Assembly (NCBI GenBank): GCA_029945725.1
Contig: JAQSDB010000002.1
Location: 248,001-312,000, forward strand
Direction of reading: 5' to 3'
DNA from: a bacterium
Lineage (GTDB): Bacteria > Pseudomonadota > Gammaproteobacteria > Pseudomonadales > Moraxellaceae
DNA: 64,000 nt
The first letter of the stretch is position 1. Every line of letters starts with the position of its first letter. The position numbers and the translations under genes are program-made. The notes below the pieces were generated by a model, which saw only the letters and a program-made list of their open reading frames with translations, had not been told where the DNA came from and ran no database searches. This document shows, in pieces, positions 1-9,018 of this stretch.

Positions 1-577
1 CCGGGCTCATCAACAGCATGGGCACATTGATTGAGCTGGTGCTGGCAACGCGCAGGAAATAGTCCTGCTGCAGCCCCGCCGCAAGTGTGAGCGGGATGGT
101 GTAGGCGCGGGTTCCGAGGGGGCGTTTATTGAAGGCCTGGGTATCGCCGAGCCCCCAGTAGGTCTGTGCCGTGTTGCCCGGGGCATACAGTTCAATGCGG
201 TCAAGCGCGGGGTAGTTGATCTGGAATATCAGGGGCAGTGCAGCAGCACTGTTGTTTTCAAGACGGAAACGGAACCAGCACGCACCCTGGTGAAAACCGA
301 AAACGATGGTGGGGTGGGCAAGAGGCTCGAAGGGCGTCTTTTCGGCGCCTTCCAGTGTCAGCCGGCCGGTCTGGTCGCAAAAATAGGCAACATGCGGCTC
401 CAGTCTGACGGCAGTGAAGTGGGGGCCCAGCAGCAGGGGTGTGGTCCCGGCGGCGTGTGCCTGCAGCCCGCACAGCCACAGCAGGGCAAGGAGAAACAGC
501 CTGCCTTCTTTGGGCAGCTTGAGAAAGTTCCGGTAATGCACGCCAAGCCCTCGATCCGTAAGGGGATTGTCGATCAT
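1..577 (-). CDS. 7TMR-DISM extracellular-domain sensor protein, N-terminal part (cut by window edge)
   Basis: The complementary strand reads open from an ATG at 577 to the window edge, giving about 192 residues with no stop. After a charged N-terminus there is a hydrophobic export or anchor segment at about residues 27-42 (LFLLALLWLCGLQAHA). A beta-rich region follows with GACWFRFRLENNS near residues 98-110 and PALDRIELYAPGN further on. That pattern is typical of the periplasmic DISMED2 sensor domain. Family knowledge says this domain is normally followed by seven membrane helices and a histidine kinase or GGDEF output, but that part lies outside the window, so the output is unknown. It starts 48 nt after the suhB stop on the same strand, with a hairpin between. 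Strong on the coding frame, moderate on the family. Confidence 0.7.
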   Translation of the reverse strand, partial: MIDNPLTDRGLGVHYRNFLKLPKEGRLFLLALLWLCGLQAHAAGTTPLLLGPHFTAVRLEPHVAYFCDQTGRLTLEGAEKTPFEPLAHPTIVFGFHQGACWFRFRLENNSAAALPLIFQINYPALDRIELYAPGNTAQTYWGLGDTQAFNKRPLGTRAYTIPLTLAAGLQQDYFLRVASTSSINVPMLLMSP

Positions 578-579
578 AA

Positions 580-613
580 CAGCCCGGCCACGGGGCAGAT
601 GCCGGCCGGGCTG
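580..613 (-). repeat. 10-bp inverted repeat between suhB and the DISM gene
   Basis: CAGCCCGGCC at 580-589 pairs perfectly with GGCCGGGCTG at 604-613 across a 14-nt loop. On the minus strand it lies 12 nt after the suhB stop and ends 2 nt before the ATG at 577. There is no T-tract, so it is not a standard intrinsic terminator. It covers the place where the ribosome binding site of the downstream gene should be. Confidence 0.6.
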
Positions 614-625
614 CAGGTCAGCGGT

Positions 626-1441
626 TTACTTGCGCAGACTGTCGTTCAGGTGGGGTGACAGTGTGGTCAGCAATGACTTCAGCAACTTGGGGTTGCCGGC
701 AACCACATTGCCGGAGTCGAGATAGTTGTGGCCGCCGGAAAAGTCACTGACGAGGCCGCCGGCTTCGCGAATCAGCAGGTCGCCTGCGGCGACATCCCAG
801 GACTGCAGGCCGAATTCAAAGAAGCCATCAAGGCGACCGGCCGCCACATAGGCGAGATCAAGCGAGGCGGCGCCGGCACGGCGGATGCCGGCGGTTTGCC
901 TGGCCACGTCCTTGAACATGCCGAGATAGTTGTCCATATGTGCCTGCTGATCCGGGCGGAAAGGAAAGCCGGTACCAATGAGGCCGCCTTCCAGGTTCTT
1001 GCGGCTGGTGACGCGCAGGCGTTTGCCATTCATGGAGGCGCCGCGACCGCGGCTGCCGGTGAATTCCTCGCGACGCATCGGGTCCAGCACCACGCCATGT
1101 TCGGTCACGCCCTTGTATTGCACGGCGATGGACACGGCAAACTGCGGGAAACCATGGATGAAGTTGGTGGTGCCGTCGAGGGGGTCAATGATCCAGAGCC
1201 AGTCCGCGCCTTCTCCCTTGCCTTCGCTCAGGCCGGTTTCTTCGCCGAGAAAGCTGTGGTTGGGATAGGTCTTCTGCAACACATTGAGGATGGCTTTTTC
1301 GGCGGCGCGATCGACCTTGGTGACGAAATCGTTCAGGCCCTTGGCCTCAACGTCGACCAGATCCACGCGTTCGGCGGACTGGGAAATGATGTCGCCGGCG
1401 GCACGGGCGGCGCGCACCGCCATGTTGAGCATGGGTTGCAT
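626..1441 (-). CDS. suhB: Inositol-1-monophosphatase family protein SuhB
   Basis: A 271-residue member of the Mg2+-dependent inositol monophosphatase family, close in length and sequence to E. coli SuhB (MQPMLNMAVRAARAAG against MHPMLNIAVRAARKAG). Metal-binding residues are visible: GEETG near residues 66-70, the signature IIDPLDGTTNF with Asp86 and Asp89, and a C-terminal WDVAAGDLL. In E. coli SuhB also joins the ribosomal RNA antitermination complex with NusA, often its more important role. It is divergent from trmJ, with about 177 bp between the starts. The start shown fits the family N-terminus exactly. Confidence 0.96.
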   Translation of the reverse strand: MQPMLNMAVRAARAAGDIISQSAERVDLVDVEAKGLNDFVTKVDRAAEKAILNVLQKTYPNHSFLGEETGLSEGKGEGADWLWIIDPLDGTTNFIHGFPQFAVSIAVQYKGVTEHGVVLDPMRREEFTGSRGRGASMNGKRLRVTSRKNLEGGLIGTGFPFRPDQQAHMDNYLGMFKDVARQTAGIRRAGAASLDLAYVAAGRLDGFFEFGLQSWDVAAGDLLIREAGGLVSDFSGGHNYLDSGNVVAGNPKLLKSLLTTLSPHLNDSLRK

Positions 1442-1618
1442 GGACAGACTCTGTGAAAGAACGGTGAGGGCGCGGATTGTAGCCGCTGGGCAGGGTGGCT
1501 GTTAACCCTAATTTGACGGCGGCGACAGGAATCCGGGTCCTGCATCCGGACGGGAGATAGCCAGCCCGGTATTTGTTACCATGCGCGGCCCTGCCCAGAG
1601 CTCGCCAGCGCCGTCATC

Positions 1619-2389
1619 ATGTTTGCCAATATCCGTATCGTTCTCGTCAATACCACCCTGCCGGCCAATATCGGATCGGCAGCGCGCGCCATGAAAACCA
1701 TGGGTCTTGCTGACTTGTACCTGGTCGATCCGAAGATTTTCCCCAGTGCCGAGGCCACGGCACTGGCGTCCGGCGCCTCCGACATCCTGGCCCGTGCCCG
1801 TATTGTCGGCACGCTGGAAGAGGCTGTGGCAGATTGTTCGCTGGTGATCGGCACCAGTGCACGCAGCCGCACCATTCCCTGGCCGCTGATGGATGCGCGG
1901 CAGGCCGGTGAGGCGGTGCGCATTGAATCGGAAACGCATGCGGTGGCGATTGTGTTTGGCCGCGAGGACCGCGGCCTGACCAACGAAGAGCTGCAGCGCT
2001 GCAACTACCATGTGAGTATTCCGACCGATGAGGAGTATGGCGTGCTGAATATTGCGGCGGCGGTGCAGGTGCTGGCTTATGAAGTACGCATGGCGCACCT
2101 GCTGGCCGGGCAGCAGGTGCGGCCGGATGATCAGGCCATGCCCGTGCAGTTCATCCGCTGGGATGAGGAAATCGTGCCGCATGGCGACATGGAGCGCTTT
2201 TACTCGCATTTTGAGCAGATGCTGATCGAGACCGGCTTTCTGGCGGAAGACAACCCCCGCCAGTTGCTGGCGCGGGCACGCCGCCTGTTTGGCCGCGTCA
2301 GGCTCGATCGTATTGAATACAATATGTGGCGCGGCATTTTCACGCGCCTGCAGGAAGTGGCGGCGGAATTAAAGAAAGCAAAGGGCTGA
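1619..2389 (+). CDS. trmJ: tRNA (cytidine/uridine-2'-O-)-methyltransferase TrmJ
   Basis: A 256-residue SPOUT-class methyltransferase that 2'-O-methylates position 32 of several tRNAs using S-adenosylmethionine. The N-terminus [20 protein letters not shown] is the family signature. The knot region contains [14 protein letters not shown], then [20 protein letters not shown], which together form the cofactor pocket. The C-terminal helical extension (about residues 185-256) is the usual TrmJ dimer tail. It is the first gene of a plus-strand run; cysE begins 2 nt after its stop, so the two are probably co-transcribed. This trmJ-cysE-isc order is widespread in gammaproteobacteria. Confidence 0.95.
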   Translation: MFANIRIVLVNTTLPANIGSAARAMKTMGLADLYLVDPKIFPSAEATALASGASDILARARIVGTLEEAVADCSLVIGTSARSRTIPWPLMDARQAGEAVRIESETHAVAIVFGREDRGLTNEELQRCNYHVSIPTDEEYGVLNIAAAVQVLAYEVRMAHLLAGQQVRPDDQAMPVQFIRWDEEIVPHGDMERFYSHFEQMLIETGFLAEDNPRQLLARARRLFGRVRLDRIEYNMWRGIFTRLQEVAAELKKAKG

Positions 2390-2391
2390 TT

Positions 2392-3165
2392 ATGTTTGAC
2401 CGGCTACGAGAAGACATCGCTTCGGTATTTGACCGCGACCCGGCAGCACGCACCACCCTGGAGGTGCTGCTCAATTACCCGGGCATTCATGCCATGATTT
2501 TTCATCGCATGGCGCACGGCCTCTGGCTGGCCGGCTACAAGGGCCTGGCGCGCTGGCTGTCGTCGCTGGCGCGGTTTCTCACCGGCATCGAGATACACCC
2601 CGGTGCGAAAATAGGCCGGCGCTTTTTTATTGATCACGGCATGGGCGTGGTGATTGGCGAGACGGCCGAGATTGGCGATGACGTCACGCTGTATCACGGC
2701 GTCACCCTTGGCGGCACCAGCTGGAACAAGGGCAAGCGTCATCCCACGCTCGGTAATGGTGTGGTGGTGGGGGCGGGTGCCAAGGTCATCGGCCCCATTC
2801 TCATTGGTGCAGGCGCCAAGATTGGTTCCAATGCCGTGGTCACCAAGCCGCTGCCGGCGGGGGCGACAGCGGTCGGCAACCCCGCCCGCATCATTCTCCA
2901 GGATGACCCTGCCGAGCAGGCGCGGCGTGCCTTTGCCGAGAAAATCGGCTTCCAGGCCTATGCCGCCAGTCCGGATCTGCCCGACCCGGTGGTGGAGGCC
3001 ATTCGCCATCTGCTGGATCACATGCAGCAGGCCGATACCCGCATGGATCGCATGTGCGAGGCCTTTGGTCGGCTCAATCCCGGCTTTTGCGACCAGAAGC
3101 CGGATGAGCTCAAGGCCGAGGATCTGCTGGCCCTGCAGGATGAGAGCCAGCAGAAACAGGCGTGA
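2392..3165 (+). CDS. cysE: Serine O-acetyltransferase CysE
   Basis: A 257-residue enzyme that transfers acetyl from acetyl-CoA to L-serine, the first committed step of cysteine synthesis. The N-terminal helical domain (about residues 1-65, [20 protein letters not shown]) precedes a left-handed beta-helix of hexapeptide repeats (about 65-180) carrying [31 protein letters not shown] and the catalytic-type His residues. The reading frame is open further upstream inside trmJ, but the ATG at 2392 has AAAGGG in front and matches the family N-terminus. The C-terminal tail is long. Product flows to CysM (encoded at 50.8 kb) and cysteine feeds the adjacent IscS. Confidence 0.95.
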   Translation: MFDRLREDIASVFDRDPAARTTLEVLLNYPGIHAMIFHRMAHGLWLAGYKGLARWLSSLARFLTGIEIHPGAKIGRRFFIDHGMGVVIGETAEIGDDVTLYHGVTLGGTSWNKGKRHPTLGNGVVVGAGAKVIGPILIGAGAKIGSNAVVTKPLPAGATAVGNPARIILQDDPAEQARRAFAEKIGFQAYAASPDLPDPVVEAIRHLLDHMQQADTRMDRMCEAFGRLNPGFCDQKPDELKAEDLLALQDESQQKQA

Positions 3166-3216
3166 TGACGGGTTTTGGTGGTGCGCGCGGCTGCGGGCCC
3201 GGGTCTTTTACCAGGC

Positions 3217-3253
3217 TTAATGGTTGACTGTTTTACTCGGGATTTGGGATACT
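3217..3253 (+). promoter_or_regulatory. isc operon promoter with IscR type-1-like operator
   Basis: TTGACT at 3224-3229 and GATACT at 3248-3253 make a -35/-10 pair with an 18-nt spacer. The stretch TTGACT-GTTTT-ACTCGGG (3224-3241) overlaps the -35 element and resembles the imperfect palindrome bound by [2Fe-2S]-IscR (type 1 site). This is the same position as in the E. coli iscR promoter, which implies autorepression when iron-sulfur clusters are plentiful. Operator assignment is by eye. Confidence 0.6.
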
Positions 3254-3287
3254 GGCGCCTACCGAACTGCCGGCCGGGGATTACCCT

Positions 3288-3779
3288 ATGCGCTTGACCA
3301 CAAAAGGACGCTACGCCGTGACCGCCATGCTGGATCTGGCGCTGCATGCCCTTCACGACCCGGTCAGCCTGGCGGATATCTCCGAGCGCCAGTCCATTTC
3401 GGTGTCCTATCTGGAGCAGCTGTTTGCCAAGCTGCGCAAGCGGGAGCTGGTGACCAGTGTGCGCGGTCCAGGTGGCGGCTATCAGCTGGCACGGGCCGGC
3501 AGCAGCATCTATATGGCCGAGATTATTGATGCGGTGGACGAGTCGGTGGATGCCACGCGCTGCGGCGGGCTGGGCGATTGCCAGCAGGGAGCAACCTGCC
3601 TGACGCATGCCTTGTGGAGCGATCTCAGCGAGCAGCTGCACGGTTTTCTGGCCGGCATCAGCCTGCAGGAGCTGGTGGATCGTCGTGAGGTGCAGGCCAT
3701 CGCCCTGCGCCAGAGTGATATGCAGAAACAGCGCAAGGACGAAAAGAACTCGGGCCTTGATCTTTCCGCTGTTAATTAG
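3288..3779 (+). CDS. iscR: Iron-sulfur cluster assembly transcription regulator IscR
   Basis: A 163-residue Rrf2-family regulator. The winged helix is at the N-terminus ([20 protein letters not shown]), with the recognition helix near [17 protein letters not shown] and wing [10 protein letters not shown]. Cluster ligands are all present at Cys92, Cys98 and Cys104 with His107, so it should carry a [2Fe-2S] cluster. It heads the isc operon, 122 bp after cysE, and has its own promoter with a probable IscR site. It represses the operon when cluster supply is adequate. Its C-terminal tail of about 25 residues is variable in the family. Confidence 0.96.
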   Translation: MRLTTKGRYAVTAMLDLALHALHDPVSLADISERQSISVSYLEQLFAKLRKRELVTSVRGPGGGYQLARAGSSIYMAEIIDAVDESVDATRCGGLGDCQQGATCLTHALWSDLSEQLHGFLAGISLQELVDRREVQAIALRQSDMQKQRKDEKNSGLDLSAVN

Positions 3780-3819
3780 GAGCCCGGGTTTCCGGCCCCG
3801 CTCATTGCCAGGTGAAGTA

Positions 3820-5037
3820 ATGAAACGACCAATTTATCTCGACTATTCCGCAACCACGCCGCTTGATCCGCGCGTTGCCGCAAAAATGATGGAATGCCTG
3901 ACCCAGGAAGGGAATTTCGGCAATCCCGCATCTCGCTCGCACGTCTATGGCTGGCAGGCAGAAGAGGCTGTGGAAACGGCGCGGCGTCAGGTTGCCGACC
4001 TCGTCAATGCCGATCCGCGTGAAATTGTCTGGACGTCGGGTGCTACCGAATCCGACAACCTGGCCATCAAGGGGGCTGCCCATTTTTATCAGGGCAAGGG
4101 CCGGCACATCGTTACCTCCAAGATTGAACACAAGGCGGTGCTCGATACCTGTCGCCAGCTGGAACGTGAAGGTTTTGAAGTGACCTATCTCGATCCGGAA
4201 AAAGGCACGGGACTGATCCGGCCTGAAGCCGTGGAAGCGGCGCTGCGGCCTGACACGATTCTGGTGTCGCTGATGCACGTCAACAATGAAATCGGCACGA
4301 TTACCGACATTGCGGCCATTGGCGAAATCACGCGTGCGCGCGGCATCCTCTTCCATGTGGATGCGGCACAAAGCACCGGCAAGGTTGATATTGACCTGCA
4401 GGCGATGAAAGTCGACTTGATGAGCTTCTCGGCGCACAAGACGTATGGCCCCAAGGGCATAGGCGCACTGTTTGTCAGTCGCAAGCCGCGCGTACGTCTG
4501 GAGGCACAGATGCACGGCGGTGGCCATGAACGCGGTTTTCGTTCCGGCACGCTGGCCACGCACCAGATCGTCGGAATGGGCGAAGCCTTCCGGATTGCCA
4601 AAGAAGAAATGCACGAAGAAAACAAGCGCATTGCGGCGCTGCGTGATCGTCTCTGGAAGGGGCTTGAGTCCATGGAGCAGGTGTTTGTGAATGGTGATGT
4701 GTTGCAGCGCGTGCCGCACAACCTGAATGTCAGCTTCAATTATGTGGAAGGCGAGTCGCTGATCATGGCGCTGAAAGACATGGCCGTGTCTTCGGGCTCT
4801 GCCTGTACCTCCGCCAGCCTCGAGCCCTCCTATGTGCTGCGTGCACTCGGGCTTAATGATGAAATGGCACACAGTTCCATTCGCTTCACCATTGGTCGTT
4901 TTACCACCGAGGCGGAAATCGACTTTGTGATTGAGCATGCGCAGAACGCGGTCAATCGCCTGCGTGATCTGTCACCGCTCTGGGACATGTTTAAAGAGGG
5001 TATTGACCTCAATACGGTGGAATGGGCTGCGCACTGA
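3820..5037 (+). CDS. iscS: Cysteine desulfurase IscS
   Basis: A 405-residue PLP enzyme that takes sulfur from cysteine as a persulfide and passes it to IscU and to tRNA thiolation enzymes. PLP contacts are visible: His104, Asp181 and the Schiff-base Lys207 in [12 protein letters not shown]. The persulfide Cys329 lies in the mobile loop [17 protein letters not shown]. The C-terminal end EWAAH resembles the IscU-binding tail of E. coli IscS. The frame is open upstream in iscR, but the ATG at 3820 gives the family length and N-terminus. It is second gene of the isc operon, 40 nt after iscR. Confidence 0.97.
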   Translation: MKRPIYLDYSATTPLDPRVAAKMMECLTQEGNFGNPASRSHVYGWQAEEAVETARRQVADLVNADPREIVWTSGATESDNLAIKGAAHFYQGKGRHIVTSKIEHKAVLDTCRQLEREGFEVTYLDPEKGTGLIRPEAVEAALRPDTILVSLMHVNNEIGTITDIAAIGEITRARGILFHVDAAQSTGKVDIDLQAMKVDLMSFSAHKTYGPKGIGALFVSRKPRVRLEAQMHGGGHERGFRSGTLATHQIVGMGEAFRIAKEEMHEENKRIAALRDRLWKGLESMEQVFVNGDVLQRVPHNLNVSFNYVEGESLIMALKDMAVSSGSACTSASLEPSYVLRALGLNDEMAHSSIRFTIGRFTTEAEIDFVIEHAQNAVNRLRDLSPLWDMFKEGIDLNTVEWAAH

Positions 5038-5049
5038 TATTTTACCCAT

Positions 5050-5167
5050 GTGAATGCAGTGCCGGTCGGCAGTGCATTCACACCGCGATCCGGTACTTGT
5101 CCGCATCGCCAGCGAAAAGACCATCACGTGATGATGGTTTGCAGGCAAACCCTCCTGGCTTGCCTGC
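5050..5167 (+). other. Three tandem hairpins in the iscS-iscU spacer
   Basis: The 161-nt spacer holds three stem-loops in a row. Hairpin 1 (5050-5081) has arms GTGAATGCA and TGCATTCAC, a G/G mismatch and an inner TGCCG/CGGCA stem. Hairpin 2 (5120-5138) pairs ACCATCA with TGATGGT. Hairpin 3 (5141-5167) pairs GCAGGCAA with TTGCCTGC. None is followed by a T-run. The iscU ribosome site (GAGGTG) lies just beyond. They may protect or process mRNA between iscS and iscU; function is inferred only from structure. Confidence 0.65.
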
Positions 5168-5198
5168 GTGAAAGAATCGAGTTTTGAGGTGAATTAAC

Positions 5199-5582
5199 AT
5201 GGCCTACAGCGAAAAAGTCATTGAGCACTACGAGCATCCCCGCAATGTGGGCAAGCTCGACAAGAACGATGAAAGCGTGGGTACCGGCATGGTCGGTGCG
5301 CCTGCCTGTGGTGACGTGATGCAGTTGCAGATCAAGGTTGGCGACGACGGCATTATTCAGGATGCGCGTTTCAAGACCTACGGTTGTGGCTCTGCCATTG
5401 CCTCCAGTTCCCTTGTCACCGAATGGGTGAAGGGCAAGACGCTGGATCAGGCCATGGAAATCCGTAACACGCACATTGCCGAAGAGCTGGCGCTGCCGCC
5501 GGTGAAGATCCACTGTTCGGTGCTGGCGGAAGATGCGATCAAGGCCGCTGTGGCCGATTACCGCAAAAAACACGGAGCCTGA
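5199..5582 (+). CDS. iscU: Iron-sulfur cluster scaffold protein IscU
   Basis: A 127-residue scaffold on which [2Fe-2S] clusters are built from IscS-derived sulfur. Cluster ligands are Cys37, Cys63 and Cys106, with the conserved Asp39 (in PACGDVM) and His105. The LPPVK motif recognised by the HscA chaperone is at residues 99-103. Length and sequence are nearly those of E. coli IscU. It lies in the isc operon after a structured 161-nt spacer; iscA follows 2 nt after its stop. Confidence 0.97.
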   Translation: MAYSEKVIEHYEHPRNVGKLDKNDESVGTGMVGAPACGDVMQLQIKVGDDGIIQDARFKTYGCGSAIASSSLVTEWVKGKTLDQAMEIRNTHIAEELALPPVKIHCSVLAEDAIKAAVADYRKKHGA

Positions 5583-5584
5583 AA

Positions 5585-5908
5585 ATGGCTGTGACACTTT
5601 CCGAAGCTGCCGCCAGACACGTCGGTGATTTTCTCGCCAATCGCGGCCGTGGTGTGGGCGTGCGTGTGGGTGTGAAAACCTCTGGCTGCTCGGGGCTTGC
5701 CTACGTGCTTGAGTTTGTCGATGAAACCCAGGCGGAAGATATCGTTTTCAACTCTCATGGCGTCAATGTGATTGTCGATCCGAAAAGCCTGGCCTATATC
5801 GACGGCACGGAAATGGACTTTGTGAAGGAGGGCCTGAACGAAGGCTTCAAGTTCACGAATCCGAACCAGAAGGGTGAGTGCGGCTGCGGCGAATCTTTCA
5901 CCATCTGA
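5585..5908 (+). CDS. iscA: Iron-sulfur cluster assembly protein IscA
   Basis: A 107-residue A-type carrier that receives or delivers clusters or iron to apoproteins. The three conserved cysteines are Cys35 ([10 protein letters not shown]) and Cys99/Cys101 in the C-terminal GECGCGESF. Two nucleotides separate it from iscU. Its stop codon lies inside the outer arm of the hairpin repeat at 5905-6028, so the end of the iscA message would be folded. Confidence 0.96.
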   Translation: MAVTLSEAAARHVGDFLANRGRGVGVRVGVKTSGCSGLAYVLEFVDETQAEDIVFNSHGVNVIVDPKSLAYIDGTEMDFVKEGLNEGFKFTNPNQKGECGCGESFTI

Positions 5909-6028
5909 AGTGGTCCGGGACCTTCCCTGACGGCGTTGCAGAGGGTACTCCGCTGCTCATTTACTCTGTGTAAACTCCGCGGCTTGCACCCTCTGCGCCT
6001 TGCCAGAAAAGGTCGCGAACCACTTCAG
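5905..6028. repeat. Nested hairpin repeat, copy A (iscA-hscB spacer)
   Basis: Outer arms CTGAAGTGGT (5905-5914) and ACCACTTCAG (6019-6028) are perfectly complementary. Inner arms GCAGAGGGT (5938-5946) and ACCCTCTGC (5987-5995) are also perfect. The innermost pair TTTAC/GTAAA flanks a 5-nt loop within the core GCTCATTTAC-TCTGT-GTAAACTCCGC (5955-5980). Shared end words GGCGTTGC and GCGCCTTGCC flank the stem. It is one of four related copies within 4.2 kb. Confidence 0.85.
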
Positions 6029-6117
6029 CGCAAGACAGTAGTATTCCCTCCAGCACGGGTGTCAGTGCTGGCGCGGGTGCCGTGATCAGACAGAAAAACC
6101 TCCAGATTGAGTTTTCC

Positions 6118-6654
6118 GTGAGCCAGATTCCCGATTACTTCCAGCTGTTCAGTCTGCCGCGGGCCTTTGAGCTTGATGTGGCGGAGCTGTTGCCGCGTTA
6201 CCGCGAATTGCAGCGGCAGTTTCATCCTGACCGCTCTGCAGCGGAGTCTGCCGATGTGCAGCGTGTGGCGGTGCAGCAGGCGGCGGATATCAATGCGGCC
6301 TTTGCGGCGCTGAAAGAGCCGGTGGCGCGTGCCCGCTATCTGCTCATGCTGGCCGGCCATCCCGTCAATATTGAGTCGGCAACGGTTTCCGATACGGATT
6401 TCCTGATGGCGCAGATGGAGATGCGCGAGCAGCTGGAAGAGGCCGGTACGCAGGAGCTCCTCGCAGGTTTGCGTGAAGAGGCACAGGAGTGGCTGGATAA
6501 TCTCGGGCGCGAGTTTGCCATTGATTATCGCGAAGTGGACTGGAGTGAAGCCGCGGATACCGTGCGCAAGATGCAGTTTATACTGCGTTTCATAGAGGAA
6601 GTGCGTGAGCAGGAAGCGCGTCTTGAAGATGAAGACTTTGAGGATGAGGATTAA
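6118..6654 (+). CDS. hscB: Fe-S cluster assembly co-chaperone HscB
   Basis: A 178-residue J-domain protein that recruits IscU to HscA and stimulates its ATPase. The N-terminal J domain has the HPD tripeptide at residues 36-38 (RQFHPDR). The C-terminal three-helix IscU-binding domain follows ([13 protein letters not shown] onward). The frame is open from a GTG at 6082, but the GTG at 6118 has a TTGAG in front and brings the N-terminus ([10 protein letters not shown]) close to the E. coli start (MDYFTLF). The C-terminus is very acidic (EDEDFEDED). The stop overlaps the hscA ATG by one base. Confidence 0.9.
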   Translation: MSQIPDYFQLFSLPRAFELDVAELLPRYRELQRQFHPDRSAAESADVQRVAVQQAADINAAFAALKEPVARARYLLMLAGHPVNIESATVSDTDFLMAQMEMREQLEEAGTQELLAGLREEAQEWLDNLGREFAIDYREVDWSEAADTVRKMQFILRFIEEVREQEARLEDEDFEDED

Positions 6655-8516
6655 TGGCACTTCTGCAGATCGCCGAGCCTGGCCAGAGTACGGCCCCGCA
6701 TCAGCGCCGCCTCGCGGTGGGCATTGATCTTGGCACCACCAACTCTCTTGTGGCGACGGTGCAAAGCGGCATGTCGCGCACGCTGCCGGACAGTGCCGGC
6801 CGTGATTTGCTGCCCTCGGTGGTTCGCTATTTTCCGGATGGTGAGCGGCGTGTGGGTTATGCCGCCAAACTGGCGGCCAGCAGCGACCCCCTGAACACCA
6901 TTGTTTCGGTAAAGCGCCTGATGGGACGCGGCCTTGCCGATGTTAAGCGTCTGGGCAGCGAGCTGCCTTACCGCTTTGCCGGTGGCGATGCCGGCATGCC
7001 GTATCTGGTTACGGCGGCCGGCCAGAAAAGCCCGGTGCAGGTGTCTGCCGATATTCTCTCGGTGCTGCGTTCGCGTGCCGAGGCAGCGCTGGGTGGCGAG
7101 CTCACGGGTGTCGTGATTACCGTGCCTGCCTATTTTGATGAAGCGCAGCGCCAGGCGACCAAGGATGCAGCGCGTCTGGCCGGTCTGCATTTGTTGCGCC
7201 TGCTTAATGAGCCGACGGCGGCAGCCGTGGCTTACGGGCTTGATCAGGCGGCGGAAGGAGTGCACGCCATTTTTGATCTTGGCGGCGGTACCTTTGATAT
7301 TTCCGTGCTGCGTTTGCACAAGGGTGTGTTCGAAGTGCTGGCCACGGGTGGTGATTCTGCGCTCGGCGGCGATGATTTTGATCATGCGATTGCGCACTGG
7401 GTGCTGGCGCAAACCGGCGAGGCCAATCCGGATGCACAGCAGCAGCGCGAGTTGCTGGATGCCGCCTGCGTGGCCAAGGAAAAGCTGACGACTGACGAGA
7501 GTGCCGTGCTGGTGTTCAGGCAGCGCGAATTCAGTCTTGGCAAAAAAGAATTTGAACCCCTGATTACTCCCCTGATTGAGCGCGCCCTGAAAGCCTGCCG
7601 TCGCGCCCTGCGTGATGCCGGCGTAAAAACCGCAGAGATTCAGGATGTGGTGCTGGTAGGCGGCTCCACGCGCGTTCCTCTGGTGCGGGAAAAAGTGGCT
7701 GCCTTTTTCGGGCGTGCGCCGCTGACCAGCATTGATCCGGATAAAGTCGTTGCGATCGGTGCGGCGATCCAGGCCGATGTGCTGGCGGGCAACAAGCCTG
7801 AGTCCGACATGCTGCTGCTGGATGTGATTCCGCTGTCACTGGGTCTGGAAACCATGGGCGGGCTGGTGGAGAAGATCATTCCGCGCAACACCACCATTCC
7901 GGTGGCGATGGCGCAGGAATTCACCACGTTCAAGGACGGCCAGACCGCCATGAGCATTCATGTGCTGCAGGGCGAACGCGAGCTGGTTGCCGATTGTCGT
8001 TCACTGGCGCGCTTCGAGTTGTGCGGCATTCCGCCGATGGTGGCGGGAGCAGCGCGCATCCGCGTCAGTTTCCAGGTGGATGCCGATGGCCTGCTGAATG
8101 TCAGTGCCGAAGAAACCAATTCCGGTGTCAGAAGCGACATTACCGTCAAGCCCTCTTATGGTCTGGCGGATGACGATGTGGCTCGCATGCTGCGTGAGTC
8201 TTTCCAGCAGGCCGAGGCCGACAAGAATGTACGTGCGCTGACGGAAGAGAAAGTGGATGGTGAGCGCCTGCTGGTGGCGCTGGAGGCGGCGCTGGCCAGT
8301 GATGGTGCGGAATTGCTGGATGTGCAGGAAAAGGCACAGATTGATGCGGCCATGCAGGAGTTGCGCGAGGCCATGACGGGTAATGATGTGATCCTGGTTC
8401 GTGCCAGCGTCAAGGCCCTGAATGCCGTCAGCGAGCCCTACGCGGCCCGGCGCATGAATGCCGGAGTGCAACAGGCCCTGTCGGGGCGTCGTCTGGACGA
8501 GATTGAGAGAGACTAA
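6654..8516 (+). CDS. hscA: Fe-S protein assembly chaperone HscA
   Basis: A 620-residue specialised Hsp70 that uses ATP to release clusters from IscU. The nucleotide-binding domain starts [18 protein letters not shown], with the hinge [14 protein letters not shown] and [13 protein letters not shown]. The linker [18 protein letters not shown] leads to the peptide-binding domain and helical lid (from about residue 500). The length matches HscA (616 in E. coli) rather than DnaK, and the acidic DnaK tail is absent. It is translationally coupled to hscB (TAATG overlap), with fdx 4 nt downstream. Confidence 0.96.
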   Translation: MALLQIAEPGQSTAPHQRRLAVGIDLGTTNSLVATVQSGMSRTLPDSAGRDLLPSVVRYFPDGERRVGYAAKLAASSDPLNTIVSVKRLMGRGLADVKRLGSELPYRFAGGDAGMPYLVTAAGQKSPVQVSADILSVLRSRAEAALGGELTGVVITVPAYFDEAQRQATKDAARLAGLHLLRLLNEPTAAAVAYGLDQAAEGVHAIFDLGGGTFDISVLRLHKGVFEVLATGGDSALGGDDFDHAIAHWVLAQTGEANPDAQQQRELLDAACVAKEKLTTDESAVLVFRQREFSLGKKEFEPLITPLIERALKACRRALRDAGVKTAEIQDVVLVGGSTRVPLVREKVAAFFGRAPLTSIDPDKVVAIGAAIQADVLAGNKPESDMLLLDVIPLSLGLETMGGLVEKIIPRNTTIPVAMAQEFTTFKDGQTAMSIHVLQGERELVADCRSLARFELCGIPPMVAGAARIRVSFQVDADGLLNVSAEETNSGVRSDITVKPSYGLADDDVARMLRESFQQAEADKNVRALTEEKVDGERLLVALEAALASDGAELLDVQEKAQIDAAMQELREAMTGNDVILVRASVKALNAVSEPYAARRMNAGVQQALSGRRLDEIERD

Positions 8517-8520
8517 AGTC

Positions 8521-8859
8521 ATGGCCCGGATTATTTTTCTGCCGCATCAGGACATCTGCCCTGAAGGTGCGGTAATAGAAGCAAAAAAAGGCGAGTCCAT
8601 CTGCGAGGCAGCCTTGCGCAATGGCGTGCGCATCGAGCATGCCTGTGAAATGTCGGCTGCCTGCACCACCTGTCATGTGATCGTGCGCGAAGGCGGTGCT
8701 TCGCTGAATGTGGCGGACGAGCTGGAAGACGACCTGCTCGACAAGGCCTGGGGCCTGGAGCCGGATTCACGCCTTTCCTGTCAGGCCATTGTCGATGACG
8801 AGGATCTGGTGGTGGAGATACCGCGCTACACCATCAACCACGCTTCTGAGAAGAATTAA
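8521..8859 (+). CDS. fdx: ISC-type [2Fe-2S] ferredoxin
   Basis: A 112-residue adrenodoxin-like ferredoxin that donates electrons during cluster assembly on IscU. Cluster ligands are Cys42, Cys48, Cys51 and Cys87 (HACEMSAACTTCHVIV and RLSCQAI). The frame is open upstream inside hscA, but the ATG at 8521 gives the usual N-terminus MARIIFLPHQD. It lies in the isc operon between hscA and iscX, and is followed at once by hairpin repeat copy B. Confidence 0.95.
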   Translation: MARIIFLPHQDICPEGAVIEAKKGESICEAALRNGVRIEHACEMSAACTTCHVIVREGGASLNVADELEDDLLDKAWGLEPDSRLSCQAIVDDEDLVVEIPRYTINHASEKN

Positions 8860-8860
8860 C

Positions 8861-8977
8861 GACTGCGCTGAATCACGCCATGCGGCGTTGCAGGGCTTTC
8901 TGCGCTGCTCATTTACCTGTACGTAAACTCCGCTGCCCGAAAGTCCGGCGCCTTGCCTGACGCGATTGATCGCAGTC
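8861..8977. repeat. Nested hairpin repeat, copy B (fdx-iscX spacer)
   Basis: Outer arms GACTGCG (8861-8867) and CGCAGTC (8971-8977) are complementary, and partial pairing continues inward (AATC with GATT). The middle arms AGGGCTTTC and GAAAGTCC pair with one G-U. The core GCTCATTTAC-CTGTAC-GTAAACTCCGC lies at 8907-8933, flanked by GGCGTTGC and GCGCCTTGCC. The stem arms differ from those of copy A but remain self-complementary. Confidence 0.8.
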
Positions 8978-9018
8978 TCGGCCGGTGCCGGTATCGGGCG
9001 GCCAGCAGGAGAAAAATC

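Noticed and set aside
3802-4938. 378-residue open frame antisense to iscS
   Set aside because: Coding signal and family match belong to iscS on the other strand; the antisense product has no recognisable domain. GC-rich codon use often leaves such shadow frames.
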